A stretch of 64,000 nt of DNA. Source: Bryobacter sp. (GTDB lineage: Bacteria; Acidobacteriota; Terriglobia; Bryobacterales; Bryobacteraceae). Positions within the stretch are counted from its first letter, which is position 1; each line of letters starts with the position of its first letter. A program made the position numbers and the translations under genes. Shown here piece by piece: positions 36,701-45,430 of this stretch. Where the stretch lies: NCBI GenBank assembly GCA_022843625.1, contig JALHNH010000019.1, positions 1 to 64,000 of the forward strand. Direction: 5' to 3'. The notes under the pieces were generated by a model that made no database searches, was not told the DNA's origin, and saw only the letters and a program-made list of their open reading frames with translations.

Positions 36701-37238
36701 CGAGCTTCCCTTCGGCAAGGGCAAGAAGCTGCTTTCAGGAATCAATAAAGCGGGCAATGCCCTCGTTGGTGGCTGGAATCTGAATGTCCAGTACATGATC
36801 CGTTCGGGAAGCCCCTTCGATTTCCCCAACGCCGCCCCGCTTACCAACCGCAGTGCCAAGCTGAGTGAAGACCAGCGCAACGCCCTGGCCAGAGCGGCAG
36901 GCCGTCCGGAGTTCAATCCTTTCTTTGACAAGTACTACGACGTGACGCTCTTCCCTCGCCAAGCCCAGGCACCCTTCACGCTTCGTGACTTCCCAACTCG
37001 CTTTTCCGATGTCCGCAACCGGCATCTCGAAAGCTGGGAAATCTCTGCCTACAAGGAGTTCCGCTTCTTTGAAAAGGTTCGCTGGCAGATCCGGGCCGAC
37101 TTCCAGAACGCCTTGAATTACGCCCACTTCGCCCAGCAGGCCAGCAACAACGTTACTGACCCACGCTTCGGCCAGCTCAACCCCGCGCAGAACAACCAGA
37201 CTCGCCAGGTAGTGCTGGTAATGAAGATCCTCTTCTAG
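33768..37238 (+). CDS. Oar-like TonB-dependent receptor (second copy)
   Basis: 1156 residues: signal peptide MKNVGLFILFAAGVLAQ, carboxypeptidase-regulatory-like domain about 20-105 (GDVTDSTGASAPAVRV), plug (QIAILDG-type segment ENEILLDGITSTRG, DAQYGRVGGG) and a large barrel ending KILF. Third codon positions are strongly C-rich compared with the receptor at 51-3479. The following transpeptidase-SpoIID gene starts only 15 bp later without a visible terminator, so the two probably share a transcript. Compared with the first receptor it has the same order of domains but low identity, so a different ligand is likely. Confidence 0.93.
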   Translation: MKNVGLFILFAAGVLAQDFRAVISGDVTDSTGASAPAVRVIARNLDQNVEYTSQTNEGGRYVTPFLPPGKYSLRFEKAGFKPLTRDAIQLSAVDRLSINVKLEVGSLSESITVTGEVPLLQTETALRSGTIEQKLISDIPTAGRNLFQFQYTLPGVTKTSNYWGNFELYAFGNINGVSINGGRSGENEILLDGITSTRGSRSASFAPGLQAIEEVNIITNTYDAQYGRVGGGTTSINLRSGTNKLHGELFEFFKNDKLNANGYSRNAVGIARPPYRNNTFGFRVDGPVFIPKVFDGRNKLFWMISLEGLRERNPQTQLWTVPTADQRNGDFSRLVTNANQQIAIFDPLSNSATTARQPFAGNVIPRQRINPLAARAIGFFPLPNRVSESPDGQNNYLFVNSSRNEYDQWLGKMDYILSAKSRVNWRYGQTPWFNLARVQWGTNAAEPSTEAPSTRISRNWGADWTYTISPSMVFNLRGGLARYEGFSGNTFGRGFNPAELGFPQSLVSQFDVLQYPRFNFSGNNYSPLGSTRTANYETQDTYSFQPNLTWIRGRQSWKLGAEFRRYNANNHNPGSASGNYTFGRNWTQRDPQRADATSGNEMATFLTGAITSGTVEKNVWPAYRNDYMAFFFQNDWKITRTLTLNLGFRWDYEAPIVERYNRQVRGFAFDQASPLQSQVQGLQLRGGLLFAGADGANREAFKRDFNNWQPRVGMAWQFLPKWVFRAGYGLSYLGQNASGADTGFSRPTPVIPSLDANLTPASFINDPYPTRLFPTGLLQPIGASQGLSTNLGLGVGAQYLDRPLPYSQQFSAGFQHTFFNTWLMDVSYSGNLTSKLPVSVNLNFIPSADLTRLPVAERAAFFNTQVANPLSGRLPGSAINGATVPRSTLLNPYPHFSQVGISNVPIGSQSYHSLQSRATRRYANGFTAQISYTWSKTLESVTILNAQDTDVANLLNTRPEQRLQQFDIPHTFSGIVTYELPFGKGKKLLSGINKAGNALVGGWNLNVQYMIRSGSPFDFPNAAPLTNRSAKLSEDQRNALARAAGRPEFNPFFDKYYDVTLFPRQAQAPFTLRDFPTRFSDVRNRHLESWEISAYKEFRFFEKVRWQIRADFQNALNYAHFAQQASNNVTDPRFGQLNPAQNNQTRQVVLVMKILF

Positions 37239-37253
37239 CCTCACAATGGAGGA

Positions 37254-39290
37254 GTGCTTCGTCTCAGCGTCTGTATCCTGATTGCGTGTCTTGCCGCATC
37301 GCAAGACCTGAAGCAGCAGTTCAGCGGCCGCTCAGGATCTGCCCTTGTCTACGACCTGAAAGAAGCAAAGGTCGTCGCCACATGGAATCCGTCGCGAGCC
37401 AATACCTTGCCCCTGCGGCCCGGTTCAGTTCTAAAGCCGTTCACGCTCGCCGCTTTTATTGAAGCGGGCCTCTACAAGCCAACCATGAAGGCGCCAGAGG
37501 CCCTCGCATATTCGAGCAACGAGTTCTTCGATCAACTCATCGCCCGCATGGACCCTGCCGATCTCGAACGCGGTTACGCCCGCTTCGGCCTCAACTATCG
37601 CGCCCCCACGCTCACCCTCAACGATCTGCTCAACTCGACCAAACGCCTGGTCGCCCGGCATCGCGAAGAGCGCCTCCGCCCCATCTTCGCCGGCATGGAA
37701 GAATCAGTCAGCTACGGCACAGCCAGACTCGCTGCAGTACCAGCAACCGTCGTCGCAGGCAAGACCGGCACCACCAGCACATCAGCCGTCTTCTTCGGCT
37801 ACGCCCCTGCCGCACAACCACGCTATCTGGTGCTGATCCATCTCGACTCCGGCTCCGGCGGAGGCGATGCGGCTCCCTATGCTGCCAAAATCTTTTCCAG
37901 CCTATTTGCTGCCAAGTCTGAAACCTTCGACCCATCCACCGTCACCTTGCGGCTCTTCTGGCAAAACCCGCCTACAACTCTCAACCTCAAACCCGGCAAC
38001 TACCCCGCAGACACTCCGATCGATACTGGCCTGACAAAACTCAAGTCCCCAGGCCCTCTCACTGTCAAGCTCAAAGACAAGCACTACCTGCTCACCGCCA
38101 GGGTCCCGCTCGAAGATTACGTAAACGCGGTCCTTCATGGAGAAGCAGGAGGCTTCAAGAACACCGCATCCAGACAAGCCATGGCCATCGCCGCCCGCAC
38201 CTATGCCACACACTTCCGCCACCGGCATTCCGAAGAAGGCTTTGATTTTTGCGACACCACACATTGCCAGGACGCACGCTTCACCCTCAACGAGCGTAGG
38301 GACCTGCGCGAAGCCGTTGAAGCCACCACCTCAGAACTCCTCTGGTTCAACGGCAAGCCCGCCGCCACCTACTATCACGCCGACTCAGGCGGCTGGCTCG
38401 AATCCGCAGCCGACGCACCTTACCTCAAGCAACGCAAAGACCCCTGGTGGCAGGATCAACCAGAAGCCCACTGGACCTGGTCCACTTCTATAGCGCAACT
38501 CGCCTCGACCCTCAATCTATCGGTCATCAAGCCCACCTTCCGCGTAACAACTAGAGAGCCTTCCGGCCGCGCCCGGTCCCTCGATGTCTTTGGCCATCCC
38601 GCTGAAGCTGCCGCCTTCCGTTTGCTGGTAGGCCGCACGATTGGCTGGGAGAAACTCCCCTCACGGCTCTTTGAAGTCAGCCTCAAACAAAAGGCCATCA
38701 CCTTCACCGGTACCGGGCGAGGACATGGCATTGGCCTCCCGCAAACCAGCGCCGAGCGTATGGCTGCAAGCGGAAAAACTCACACCGAAATCCTCGCCGA
38801 ATATTATCCCGGCACTCGCATCGGCATCAATGCTACGGGTCTCAAGTGGACCTCACTCAAGACCCAAAAAATCACAATCTTCACCACCAACGCGGCGCGA
38901 GACAAGCAGCTGCTCGGGCTTGCAGAACTAGAGCTCAAATCGCTCGAAGCTCTCACCGGCTTCAAGGCCAATCCCGTCGTTCGCATCTACCCAAGCCGTG
39001 ACGCCTTCCGCGACGCAACCGGCATCCTCGATCCAGTCCATGGCGCAACCAGAGGCCGCAGTATCAAACTCCCACCCAATCCCAAAGCCCTCACCTTGCG
39101 GCACGAACTCCTGCATGCCCTGCTCGAATCAAATACCACTGCCACCCACCCACAATGGCTGCGCGAGGGGCTGGTCCAAGCCTTGCTCAACGAGAAAAGC
39201 AAAGAGGCCGACCAGGCTTCGGCACTCATTTCCAAGCATGGGCTACAGCAAGTCCTGAAGTCCTGGCAGTCTATAACTTCACCATTCTGA
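37254..39290 (+). CDS. three-domain cell-wall enzyme: transpeptidase-like, SpoIID and zinc peptidase
   Basis: 678 residues starting at a GTG; GGAGGA touches the start, so the exact start is uncertain. Residues 1-16 form a short signal peptide. Domain 1 (about 25-220) has the penicillin-binding motifs SxxK (Ser58-Lys61), SxN (87-89) and KTG (170-172), with unusually short spacing. Domain 2 (about 230-525) is SpoIID/LytB: catalytic Glu297 in HGEAGG, the block RQAMAIAARTYA, the possible zinc site FCDTTHC (333-338) and GRGHGIGLPQ (488-496). Domain 3 (about 535-678) is a gluzincin with HELLH (617-621) and Glu638 in WLREGL. It would act on peptidoglycan in the periplasm: amidase-stripped glycan cleavage by domain 2, peptide work by 1 and 3. 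It lies between two receptor genes. Confidence 0.88.
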   Translation: MLRLSVCILIACLAASQDLKQQFSGRSGSALVYDLKEAKVVATWNPSRANTLPLRPGSVLKPFTLAAFIEAGLYKPTMKAPEALAYSSNEFFDQLIARMDPADLERGYARFGLNYRAPTLTLNDLLNSTKRLVARHREERLRPIFAGMEESVSYGTARLAAVPATVVAGKTGTTSTSAVFFGYAPAAQPRYLVLIHLDSGSGGGDAAPYAAKIFSSLFAAKSETFDPSTVTLRLFWQNPPTTLNLKPGNYPADTPIDTGLTKLKSPGPLTVKLKDKHYLLTARVPLEDYVNAVLHGEAGGFKNTASRQAMAIAARTYATHFRHRHSEEGFDFCDTTHCQDARFTLNERRDLREAVEATTSELLWFNGKPAATYYHADSGGWLESAADAPYLKQRKDPWWQDQPEAHWTWSTSIAQLASTLNLSVIKPTFRVTTREPSGRARSLDVFGHPAEAAAFRLLVGRTIGWEKLPSRLFEVSLKQKAITFTGTGRGHGIGLPQTSAERMAASGKTHTEILAEYYPGTRIGINATGLKWTSLKTQKITIFTTNAARDKQLLGLAELELKSLEALTGFKANPVVRIYPSRDAFRDATGILDPVHGATRGRSIKLPPNPKALTLRHELLHALLESNTTATHPQWLREGLVQALLNEKSKEADQASALISKHGLQQVLKSWQSITSPF

Positions 39291-39309
39291 TATATTACAA
39301 ACAACTAAT

Positions 39310-42300
39310 ATGAGGTTTTTCAATCGCTTTTCCATACTTGCGCTGCTCCTTGTTGCGCTCGTTGCACCTGCTCAGGATCCCCGTGGAATCATTCTCGGTC
39401 GCATCACCGATGCCTCGGCTAGTCCGCTAGCCAACGCAACAATCAAGATCACCAATACTGCCACCGGCCTCACTCTTAACACTACTTCCAGCGAAACGGG
39501 TGACTACCGCGCCCCTTACCTTAACCCAGGTACCTACAATGTCGAAGTGGAAGCTGCTGGTTTCTCTAAAATGCTTCGCTCCGAAGTCCAGGTACGCACT
39601 ACCGAAACCGTCACCCTCGACATCGAGATGAAGATCGGGCAGGTTAGCGAATCCGTTGAAGTCAGAGCCGAAACCCCGCTCCTCAACGCTGCCGACGTAT
39701 CACTGGGCCAGGTGATCGACCAGCGCCGTATCGAAGAACTTCCCCTCTTCGCCGGTAACGCCATGGACCTCGTCCACCTAGCCCCCGGCACCGTAAACGG
39801 CACCAATCTGCGCCTCCGCAAGGCCCCCTTCAACGCCGCACCCAGTTCCTTCGGCACCAACGGCACCGGCAACAACAATAACGACTTCACCATCGACGGC
39901 GTCGTCAACGTCTACTCCGACGGTACTGCCCCACGCGTCGCTTTCTCGCCACCCCAGACATCCATTGCCGAGTTCAAAGTACAAACTGCCGCCTTCGACG
40001 CCTCTGCTGGCTTCTCACTCGGTTCAAACGTAAACGTCACCACCAAGTCTGGCTCCAACATGCTCCACGGTGAGATCCATGAATGGTTCCGCCACTCCAA
40101 GCTCGACGCTCCCACCATCTTCCAAAACCGCACCGGCCAGAAGCTCCCTCTCTATCAGGACAACCGCTTTGGTGCTTCGGCCGGCGGCCCACTCTCAATC
40201 CCCAAAGTCTACTCCGGCAAGAATCGCACCTTCTGGTTCTATGCGATTGAAGCAAACCTCTTCGGCGACCCCAATGGCGCTGCCGTTGTTACCGTACCCA
40301 CAGCCGAAATGCGCCGCGGAGACCTTTCTCCGCTGCTGCGGCTGAACGCCAACAATCAGGTCTATGACCCCTTCTCCACCACAGCCGTCGCCGGTGGCCG
40401 CTTCCAGCGTACGCCGATCCCGGGAAACATCATCCCCGCTTCACGGCTCGATCCAGTGGGTCAAAAGCTCCTTGAGGCATTTCCCTTGCCAAACCAGGCT
40501 GGCACATCAGACTTCCGTCAAAATTTCTTCCTCGCCACCAAGGCGCTTGAAACCTACTGGACCAACATCGGTCGAGTCGATCACGCCTTCTCCGAGAATC
40601 ACCGCATCTTCGTACGCATGCATCGCGACTACTGGCAGGAAGACAAGAGCCGCTTCTTCGGCAACGACAAGCCCAGCGGCGTGATTCTGAATCGCATCAA
40701 TCGCGGCGCAGCATTTGATGACGTCTATGTCATCAACCCGTCGCTGCTCCTGAACGTGCGCTACGGCCTCACCCAACAGGAATTCCCCGAAAGGCGCGTT
40801 TCGCAGGGCTTCGACCTCGCCAGCCTGGGCATCAACTCCAACTTGGTGAACTCTATCGATAAGAGCACTGCAACTTTCCCGCGCCTCAACGTTGCTCCGT
40901 GGTCCGCTGCCTCCAACTGGGAATCTGGCGACGGCACCACTGCTTCCCTAATCCACAACCTGAATTCCACCGTTACCTGGAACAAAGGCAAGCACAACCT
41001 CCGCTTCGGCTTTGACTGGCGAAACCTGCGCGAAAACCGCAATCGCTTCGCCAACAGCACCTCACCTGATTACTCCTTCAACTCCACCTTTACCCGTGGC
41101 CCGCTCGATACAGCAGCTCCTCCCCAGGTAGGCGGCGAAATCGCGGCCTTCCTTCTGGGTGTCCCAGCGGGAAACATGGGCGTCAACGCATCCTACGCAG
41201 AACGTAATTCCATCTACGGCTTCTACGTCCAGGACGATTACAAACTCTCACGCAAGCTCACCCTCAACATCGGCCTGCGTTATGAAGTCGAATCGGAAAC
41301 CACCGAACGCTACAACCGCGCCATCCGCAACTTCGACCAGACAACGGCAAACCCCATCGAAGCACAGGCACGCGCCCAATACGCAGCGGCTCCAATCCCA
41401 GAGCTTCCTCTAAGCCAGTTCCGCGTCCTCGGTGGCCTCACCTTCACCGCTGCCAACGGCAATCCGCGCGGCTACTGGAACACCGCCAAGGGCAACTTCA
41501 TGCCCCGCTTCGGTATCGCTTATCAGATCGACACCAAGACCATCATGCGCGCCGGTTACGGTCTTTACACCGCTCCGCTCGGAACGCTCTATACCAACAC
41601 CGAGCCCGCAGGCTTCAGCCTTAACACGCCCATCCAGGCTTCGCTCGACAATGGCCTTACCTACATTGCCACTACTGCCAACCCTTTCCCCGCTGGTCTG
41701 ACCCAGCCCGCCGGTGCCGCTGGCGGCCTGCTCACCAACATCGGTCAGGGTGTCAACGCATTCCCCAACACCCGCAAGAATCCTTATGCCCAGCGTTGGA
41801 GCATGGGCCTGCAGCGCACCTTCGGTGGCTTCCTGCTAGAGGCTTCCTATGTTGGCAACCGCTCCACCCGGCTGAACGTTCTCCGCAACTTGAACTTCCT
41901 CCCGGCGCAGTACCTCTCCACCAGCCCCACTCGCGACCAGGCCACCATCAACTATCTGGGTGCGAATTTCCCCAACCCCTTGCGCGGCACCAACCCCATT
42001 TTCGGGGCCAACACCAATCGGGGCAGTCTCCTCCGCCCCTTCCCGCAATTCGGAAACGTCAATATCTACGAACCCATCGGCTATGCCTGGTATCACTCCC
42101 TGCAGATGCGTTTAGAGAAGCGCTTCAGCAAAGGCTTCACCACACAGACCTCCTACACCTGGTCCAAGAACATGCAGGCCACCGAGATGATGAACGATCA
42201 GGATACACGTCCGTATGAGGTGATCTCAGACCTCGACCGTACGCATCGCCTCACTTCATCCGGTATCTTCGAACTCCCCTTCGGTAAAGGCCGTCACTTC

Positions 42301-42768
42301 GGCAGCACCTGGAACAAATGGACAGACGGCATTGCCGGCGGCTGGCAGTTGACTGGCGCTTTCCAGTATCAGTCCGGCGGCCCGCTCGGCTTCGGCAACG
42401 CAATCTTTAACGGCGACCTTAAGAATGTTCTACTCCCTAAAGATCAGCGCAGCGTCGACCAGTGGTTCAACCTCAACTCTGGCTTTGAGCGCAACAACGC
42501 GCTGCAGCTTGCTTCCAACCTGCGCCGCTTCCCGATCCGCTTCGGTGGAATCCGGGGACCAATCCAGTCCCGCCTTGATGCGGGACTGATCAAGAACTTC
42601 GTAATCACCGAACGTTGGAAGCTTCAGTTCCGCGCCGAGACCTTTAACGCGGCCAACTACGCCAACCTCGCAAACCCCAACACCACGCCCACCTCTGGAG
42701 CTTTCGGAACCATCACCGGCCAGGACCCGCCCCGCTCCTGGCAGGGTGCGCTCAAGCTGACCTTTTAG
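39310..42768 (+). CDS. Oar-like TonB-dependent receptor (third copy)
   Basis: 1152 residues: signal peptide MRFFNRFSILALLLVALVAPAQ, carboxypeptidase-regulatory-like domain (GRITDASASPLANATIKI), plug region with FTIDGVVNVYSDG, and a barrel ending LKLTF. It starts 19 bp after the SpoIID fusion gene, with no terminator, so it can be read from the same transcript. The last 17 bp overlap the 3' end of the convergent malonyl-CoA synthetase gene. Sequence blocks differ from the receptor at 33768, so the pair are separate paralogues rather than a recent duplication. The ligand is unknown. Confidence 0.93.
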   Translation: MRFFNRFSILALLLVALVAPAQDPRGIILGRITDASASPLANATIKITNTATGLTLNTTSSETGDYRAPYLNPGTYNVEVEAAGFSKMLRSEVQVRTTETVTLDIEMKIGQVSESVEVRAETPLLNAADVSLGQVIDQRRIEELPLFAGNAMDLVHLAPGTVNGTNLRLRKAPFNAAPSSFGTNGTGNNNNDFTIDGVVNVYSDGTAPRVAFSPPQTSIAEFKVQTAAFDASAGFSLGSNVNVTTKSGSNMLHGEIHEWFRHSKLDAPTIFQNRTGQKLPLYQDNRFGASAGGPLSIPKVYSGKNRTFWFYAIEANLFGDPNGAAVVTVPTAEMRRGDLSPLLRLNANNQVYDPFSTTAVAGGRFQRTPIPGNIIPASRLDPVGQKLLEAFPLPNQAGTSDFRQNFFLATKALETYWTNIGRVDHAFSENHRIFVRMHRDYWQEDKSRFFGNDKPSGVILNRINRGAAFDDVYVINPSLLLNVRYGLTQQEFPERRVSQGFDLASLGINSNLVNSIDKSTATFPRLNVAPWSAASNWESGDGTTASLIHNLNSTVTWNKGKHNLRFGFDWRNLRENRNRFANSTSPDYSFNSTFTRGPLDTAAPPQVGGEIAAFLLGVPAGNMGVNASYAERNSIYGFYVQDDYKLSRKLTLNIGLRYEVESETTERYNRAIRNFDQTTANPIEAQARAQYAAAPIPELPLSQFRVLGGLTFTAANGNPRGYWNTAKGNFMPRFGIAYQIDTKTIMRAGYGLYTAPLGTLYTNTEPAGFSLNTPIQASLDNGLTYIATTANPFPAGLTQPAGAAGGLLTNIGQGVNAFPNTRKNPYAQRWSMGLQRTFGGFLLEASYVGNRSTRLNVLRNLNFLPAQYLSTSPTRDQATINYLGANFPNPLRGTNPIFGANTNRGSLLRPFPQFGNVNIYEPIGYAWYHSLQMRLEKRFSKGFTTQTSYTWSKNMQATEMMNDQDTRPYEVISDLDRTHRLTSSGIFELPFGKGRHFGSTWNKWTDGIAGGWQLTGAFQYQSGGPLGFGNAIFNGDLKNVLLPKDQRSVDQWFNLNSGFERNNALQLASNLRRFPIRFGGIRGPIQSRLDAGLIKNFVITERWKLQFRAETFNAANYANLANPNTTPTSGAFGTITGQDPPRSWQGALKLTF

Positions 42769-44137
42769 GTAGCAAATGCTTTTGGACCTTGCCCAGGGCA
42801 TTCCTGGGCAAGGCCTCCACAAGTACGAATTCTTTAGGCACCTTAAACGACGCCAGCGCCGCACGACACTTACGTTCCAACTCCGCTACATCACAAATCC
42901 CTCGTGCCACAACATACGCCACCGGCACTTCCCCCTTCACCGCATCCGGTTGCCCGGCTACAGCCACTTCAGCCACCTCCGGATGTTCCAGCAAAAACTC
43001 CTCGATCTCTCGTGGATAGATGTTGAAGCCACTCGCGATAATCAGATCGCTCTTGCGTCCCGCCAGTGTCACATAACCATCTGCGGCAATCGAACCAATA
43101 TCACCAGTCCGAAACCAGCCATCAACGAAGGCCAGTCGCGTCGCTTCTTCCCTGCCCCAATAACGCGCAAACACGTTGGGCCCCTTCACAAAGACTTCTC
43201 CATCCACCACCTTCACCGAGACCCCAGGCAGCGGCAAGCCCACACTCCCCGCCCGGCGCTCGCCCACATACGGGTTACTGATATTCATCAGCGTCTCGGT
43301 CATCCCGTAGCGCTCAAGAATCGTTGAGCCAAACTTCTCGCGAAACTCCTCAAGCAATTGCGCAGGTAACGGCGCAGACCCGCACACAAACAACCGCACA
43401 CTCTCCCCAATCGAAGCCGCACACTGCATCAGCCGCACATACATCGTTGGCACACCAAAGAACACAGTGGGCTTGAAGCTAAAGAATTCCTCTTCAGCCC
43501 GGCCAGCTTCAAACCTCTCCAGCAGCTTCACCCGAAAGCCAGCCATCAACCAGCAATGCAACCCATTCCCTAAGCCATGTACATGAAACAAAGGCAGAGC
43601 GAGCAACAAGCGATCTGCGGCAACCATCTGCCAGGCCGTGATCAGGTTTACTGCATTGGCCGCAAAGTTGTTGTGTGTAAGCACTGCCCCCTTGGCCACA
43701 CCAGTCGTCCCAGACGTATAGATAATCGCCGCCCCATCATCGCCATCGACAGTGACCACAGGCCGCACAGCTTCGCACGCCTCAGCCTCTGCCACCAGTC
43801 CTGGCAACTCCTCAGCGCTAATAAACAAGAGCGGTCGCGAATCGTTGACAATATGCGCGAGTTCCCGCTCGCGGTACAGAATGTTCACAGGCACAAAAAT
43901 CGCACCCAGCTTGAGCGCCGCAAGATAAAGATCGATGTACTCAACGCAGTTGGCAAGGTAAACTGCAATACGCTCTCCAGCCACCAGCCCACGCGCAGCC
44001 AGAGCCTGCGCCATCCGGTCGCTACGCCGGTCCAGGTCTCCAAACGTATAGACGCGCCCCTGCCACTCCAGAGCCTCAACTTCAGCCCGCCCACGCAAAC
44101 TCAAATCAAACAATTGAATCAGATTCAAAGCAACCAT
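42752..44137 (-). CDS. matB: malonyl-CoA synthetase-like acyl-CoA ligase (MatB type)
   Basis: 461 residues, an adenylate-forming enzyme. The P-loop is IIYTSGTTGVAKG, A5 is ERYGMTET, A8 GWFRTGDIG and the C-terminal catalytic Lys is in NALGKVQKH. The stretch SNPYVGERRAGSVGLPLPG is characteristic of malonyl-CoA synthetases, which activate malonate (or methylmalonate) with ATP and CoA. The gene overlaps the upstream MatC-like transporter gene by 13 bp, as expected for uptake followed by activation. It is about 40 residues shorter than well-studied MatB, the loss being in the first third. No malonyl-CoA decarboxylase gene (matA) is here, so the product may enter fatty-acid synthesis. Confidence 0.87.
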   Translation of the reverse strand: MVALNLIQLFDLSLRGRAEVEALEWQGRVYTFGDLDRRSDRMAQALAARGLVAGERIAVYLANCVEYIDLYLAALKLGAIFVPVNILYRERELAHIVNDSRPLLFISAEELPGLVAEAEACEAVRPVVTVDGDDGAAIIYTSGTTGVAKGAVLTHNNFAANAVNLITAWQMVAADRLLLALPLFHVHGLGNGLHCWLMAGFRVKLLERFEAGRAEEEFFSFKPTVFFGVPTMYVRLMQCAASIGESVRLFVCGSAPLPAQLLEEFREKFGSTILERYGMTETLMNISNPYVGERRAGSVGLPLPGVSVKVVDGEVFVKGPNVFARYWGREEATRLAFVDGWFRTGDIGSIAADGYVTLAGRKSDLIIASGFNIYPREIEEFLLEHPEVAEVAVAGQPDAVKGEVPVAYVVARGICDVAELERKCRAALASFKVPKEFVLVEALPRNALGKVQKHLLPKRSA

Positions 44138-45363
44138 CCTCCAAAGAACAAATAACTGGCAACTGCACCAACCACCGACATTGACAAGCCCCAGATCATC
44201 AGCTTGCGAAACAAATCCTGCTTGTCCACCTCAGCCCCTGCCGCCGCAATACACATCGCCCCAATCGTCGAAAGCGGCGACACATCCACCAGATGGCTGC
44301 CCAGATTGATCGACGAAATAATCGAGATCACATCCCCGCCGCCCAACTGCGCCACCAGCTTCGGTGCCATCGGCAGAAAGGCCGGCAACACCACACCAGA
44401 GGTACTGCTGTAGGCGCTCACCAATCCACTCACAAACGCAACCACTGCCGTAATGCTCTCCGCAGTAGAAAAACGTGCAATTGCCGCCGAGAACAACTCA
44501 AGCCCACCGGTACGTTCCAGCATCGCAATCAACACGCTCATACCCGTAACCATGATCATGATGCCCCACGGCATCTTCGCAACCACCGTCGCCTCCGGTG
44601 CTGCACGCAAAACAGTCAACACCGTCGCAGCCGCAAATGCTCCAAGCCCCACCGGCAGCTTCAACACAAGAACGGCCACCATCAGCAGCCCGATCACAAG
44701 CAACGTAAGCCAGTGCCGGCTCTCCCAATCGAGCCGCACAACCTCCGCCTTCTCCGGTCTCTGACGCCAGATCGCCCACCCGCCCAGCACAGCAATCACA
44801 ACAGCGGTAATCACAAAATGCGCGATGAGGTGATTCCAGAACACCCGCCATTGCGCCTCGCCCAGTCCCGCCCGCTCCAGCGTCTTGTCGACGATCACCC
44901 CGATCGGCGAAAGAGGCGACAGATTCCCGGCGTTGGCCCCATTGCCAACAATGATTGCCATCAGAAACGGTGAGATCCCCGCCCGAGTTGCCGCTCCCAT
45001 CGCTAGCGGTGCAGCAAGAGCAGCTGTAGCAATCGCGCCAGCCCCCATCGCTGACAGCAGCGTAGCCATTAGAAAGAACAACACCACCACCCACCCGGAA
45101 TTTCCACCAGCACATCGTGTCACCCCGGCAGCCACCCGCTCCAGCGTCCCATTCACTTCGGCCTGTGTAAAGAGTAGCGTTACCCCCACCAGCGTCAAAA
45201 ACAAAGACGACGGAAACCCGGCCATCACCTGATTGGCATCCACCCCGGCATACAGCCCCACCAGCCACGCAAACGCAATGGCCACAAAGCCCACATTCAG
45301 CCGCGTCACACAACTCAGCAGGATCACCACCAGCAGTGCGCACAAAGAGATCGTCGCAATCAC
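44125..45363 (-). CDS. matC: malonate/dicarboxylate transporter, MatC type
   Basis: 412 residues starting at a GTG with AGGA seven bases upstream. About eleven hydrophobic helices; the N-terminal part VIAFAWLVGLYAG, MAGFPSSLFLTLVGVTLLF and GNGANAGNLSPLSPIGV is the MatC N-terminal signature of dicarboxylate carriers. A second half ends with SNGLVSAYSSTSGV-like and DVSPLSTIG, the repeated re-entrant loop of ion-transporter-superfamily carriers. It should import malonate or a related dicarboxylate across the inner membrane. Immediately downstream and overlapping is the MatB-like ligase gene. It is divergent from the PadR gene, with 67 bp between the two starts. Confidence 0.87.
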   Translation of the reverse strand: MIATISLCALLVVILLSCVTRLNVGFVAIAFAWLVGLYAGVDANQVMAGFPSSLFLTLVGVTLLFTQAEVNGTLERVAAGVTRCAGGNSGWVVVLFFLMATLLSAMGAGAIATAALAAPLAMGAATRAGISPFLMAIIVGNGANAGNLSPLSPIGVIVDKTLERAGLGEAQWRVFWNHLIAHFVITAVVIAVLGGWAIWRQRPEKAEVVRLDWESRHWLTLLVIGLLMVAVLVLKLPVGLGAFAAATVLTVLRAAPEATVVAKMPWGIMIMVTGMSVLIAMLERTGGLELFSAAIARFSTAESITAVVAFVSGLVSAYSSTSGVVLPAFLPMAPKLVAQLGGGDVISIISSINLGSHLVDVSPLSTIGAMCIAAAGAEVDKQDLFRKLMIWGLSMSVVGAVASYLFFGGWLL

Positions 45364-45394
45364 CCATTCATCCTACAAACTTCGCTCCCCTTTC

Positions 45395-45424
45395 TTGACA
45401 ATCCCTTTCCAGACTGGGTATTGT
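45395..45424 (+). promoter_or_regulatory. sigma70-type promoter of the padR gene, predicted leaderless
   Basis: TTGACA (45395-45400) and TATTGT (45419-45424) are spaced 18 bp. Transcription should start about 7 bp after the -10 box, which falls on the ATG at 45431, so the transcript would be leaderless; no ribosome binding site is seen before that ATG. The inverted repeat TGGAC-ATGCA-GTCCA (45426-45440) covers the same point and might be a PadR operator. Confidence 0.5.
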
Positions 45425-45430
45425 GTGGAC

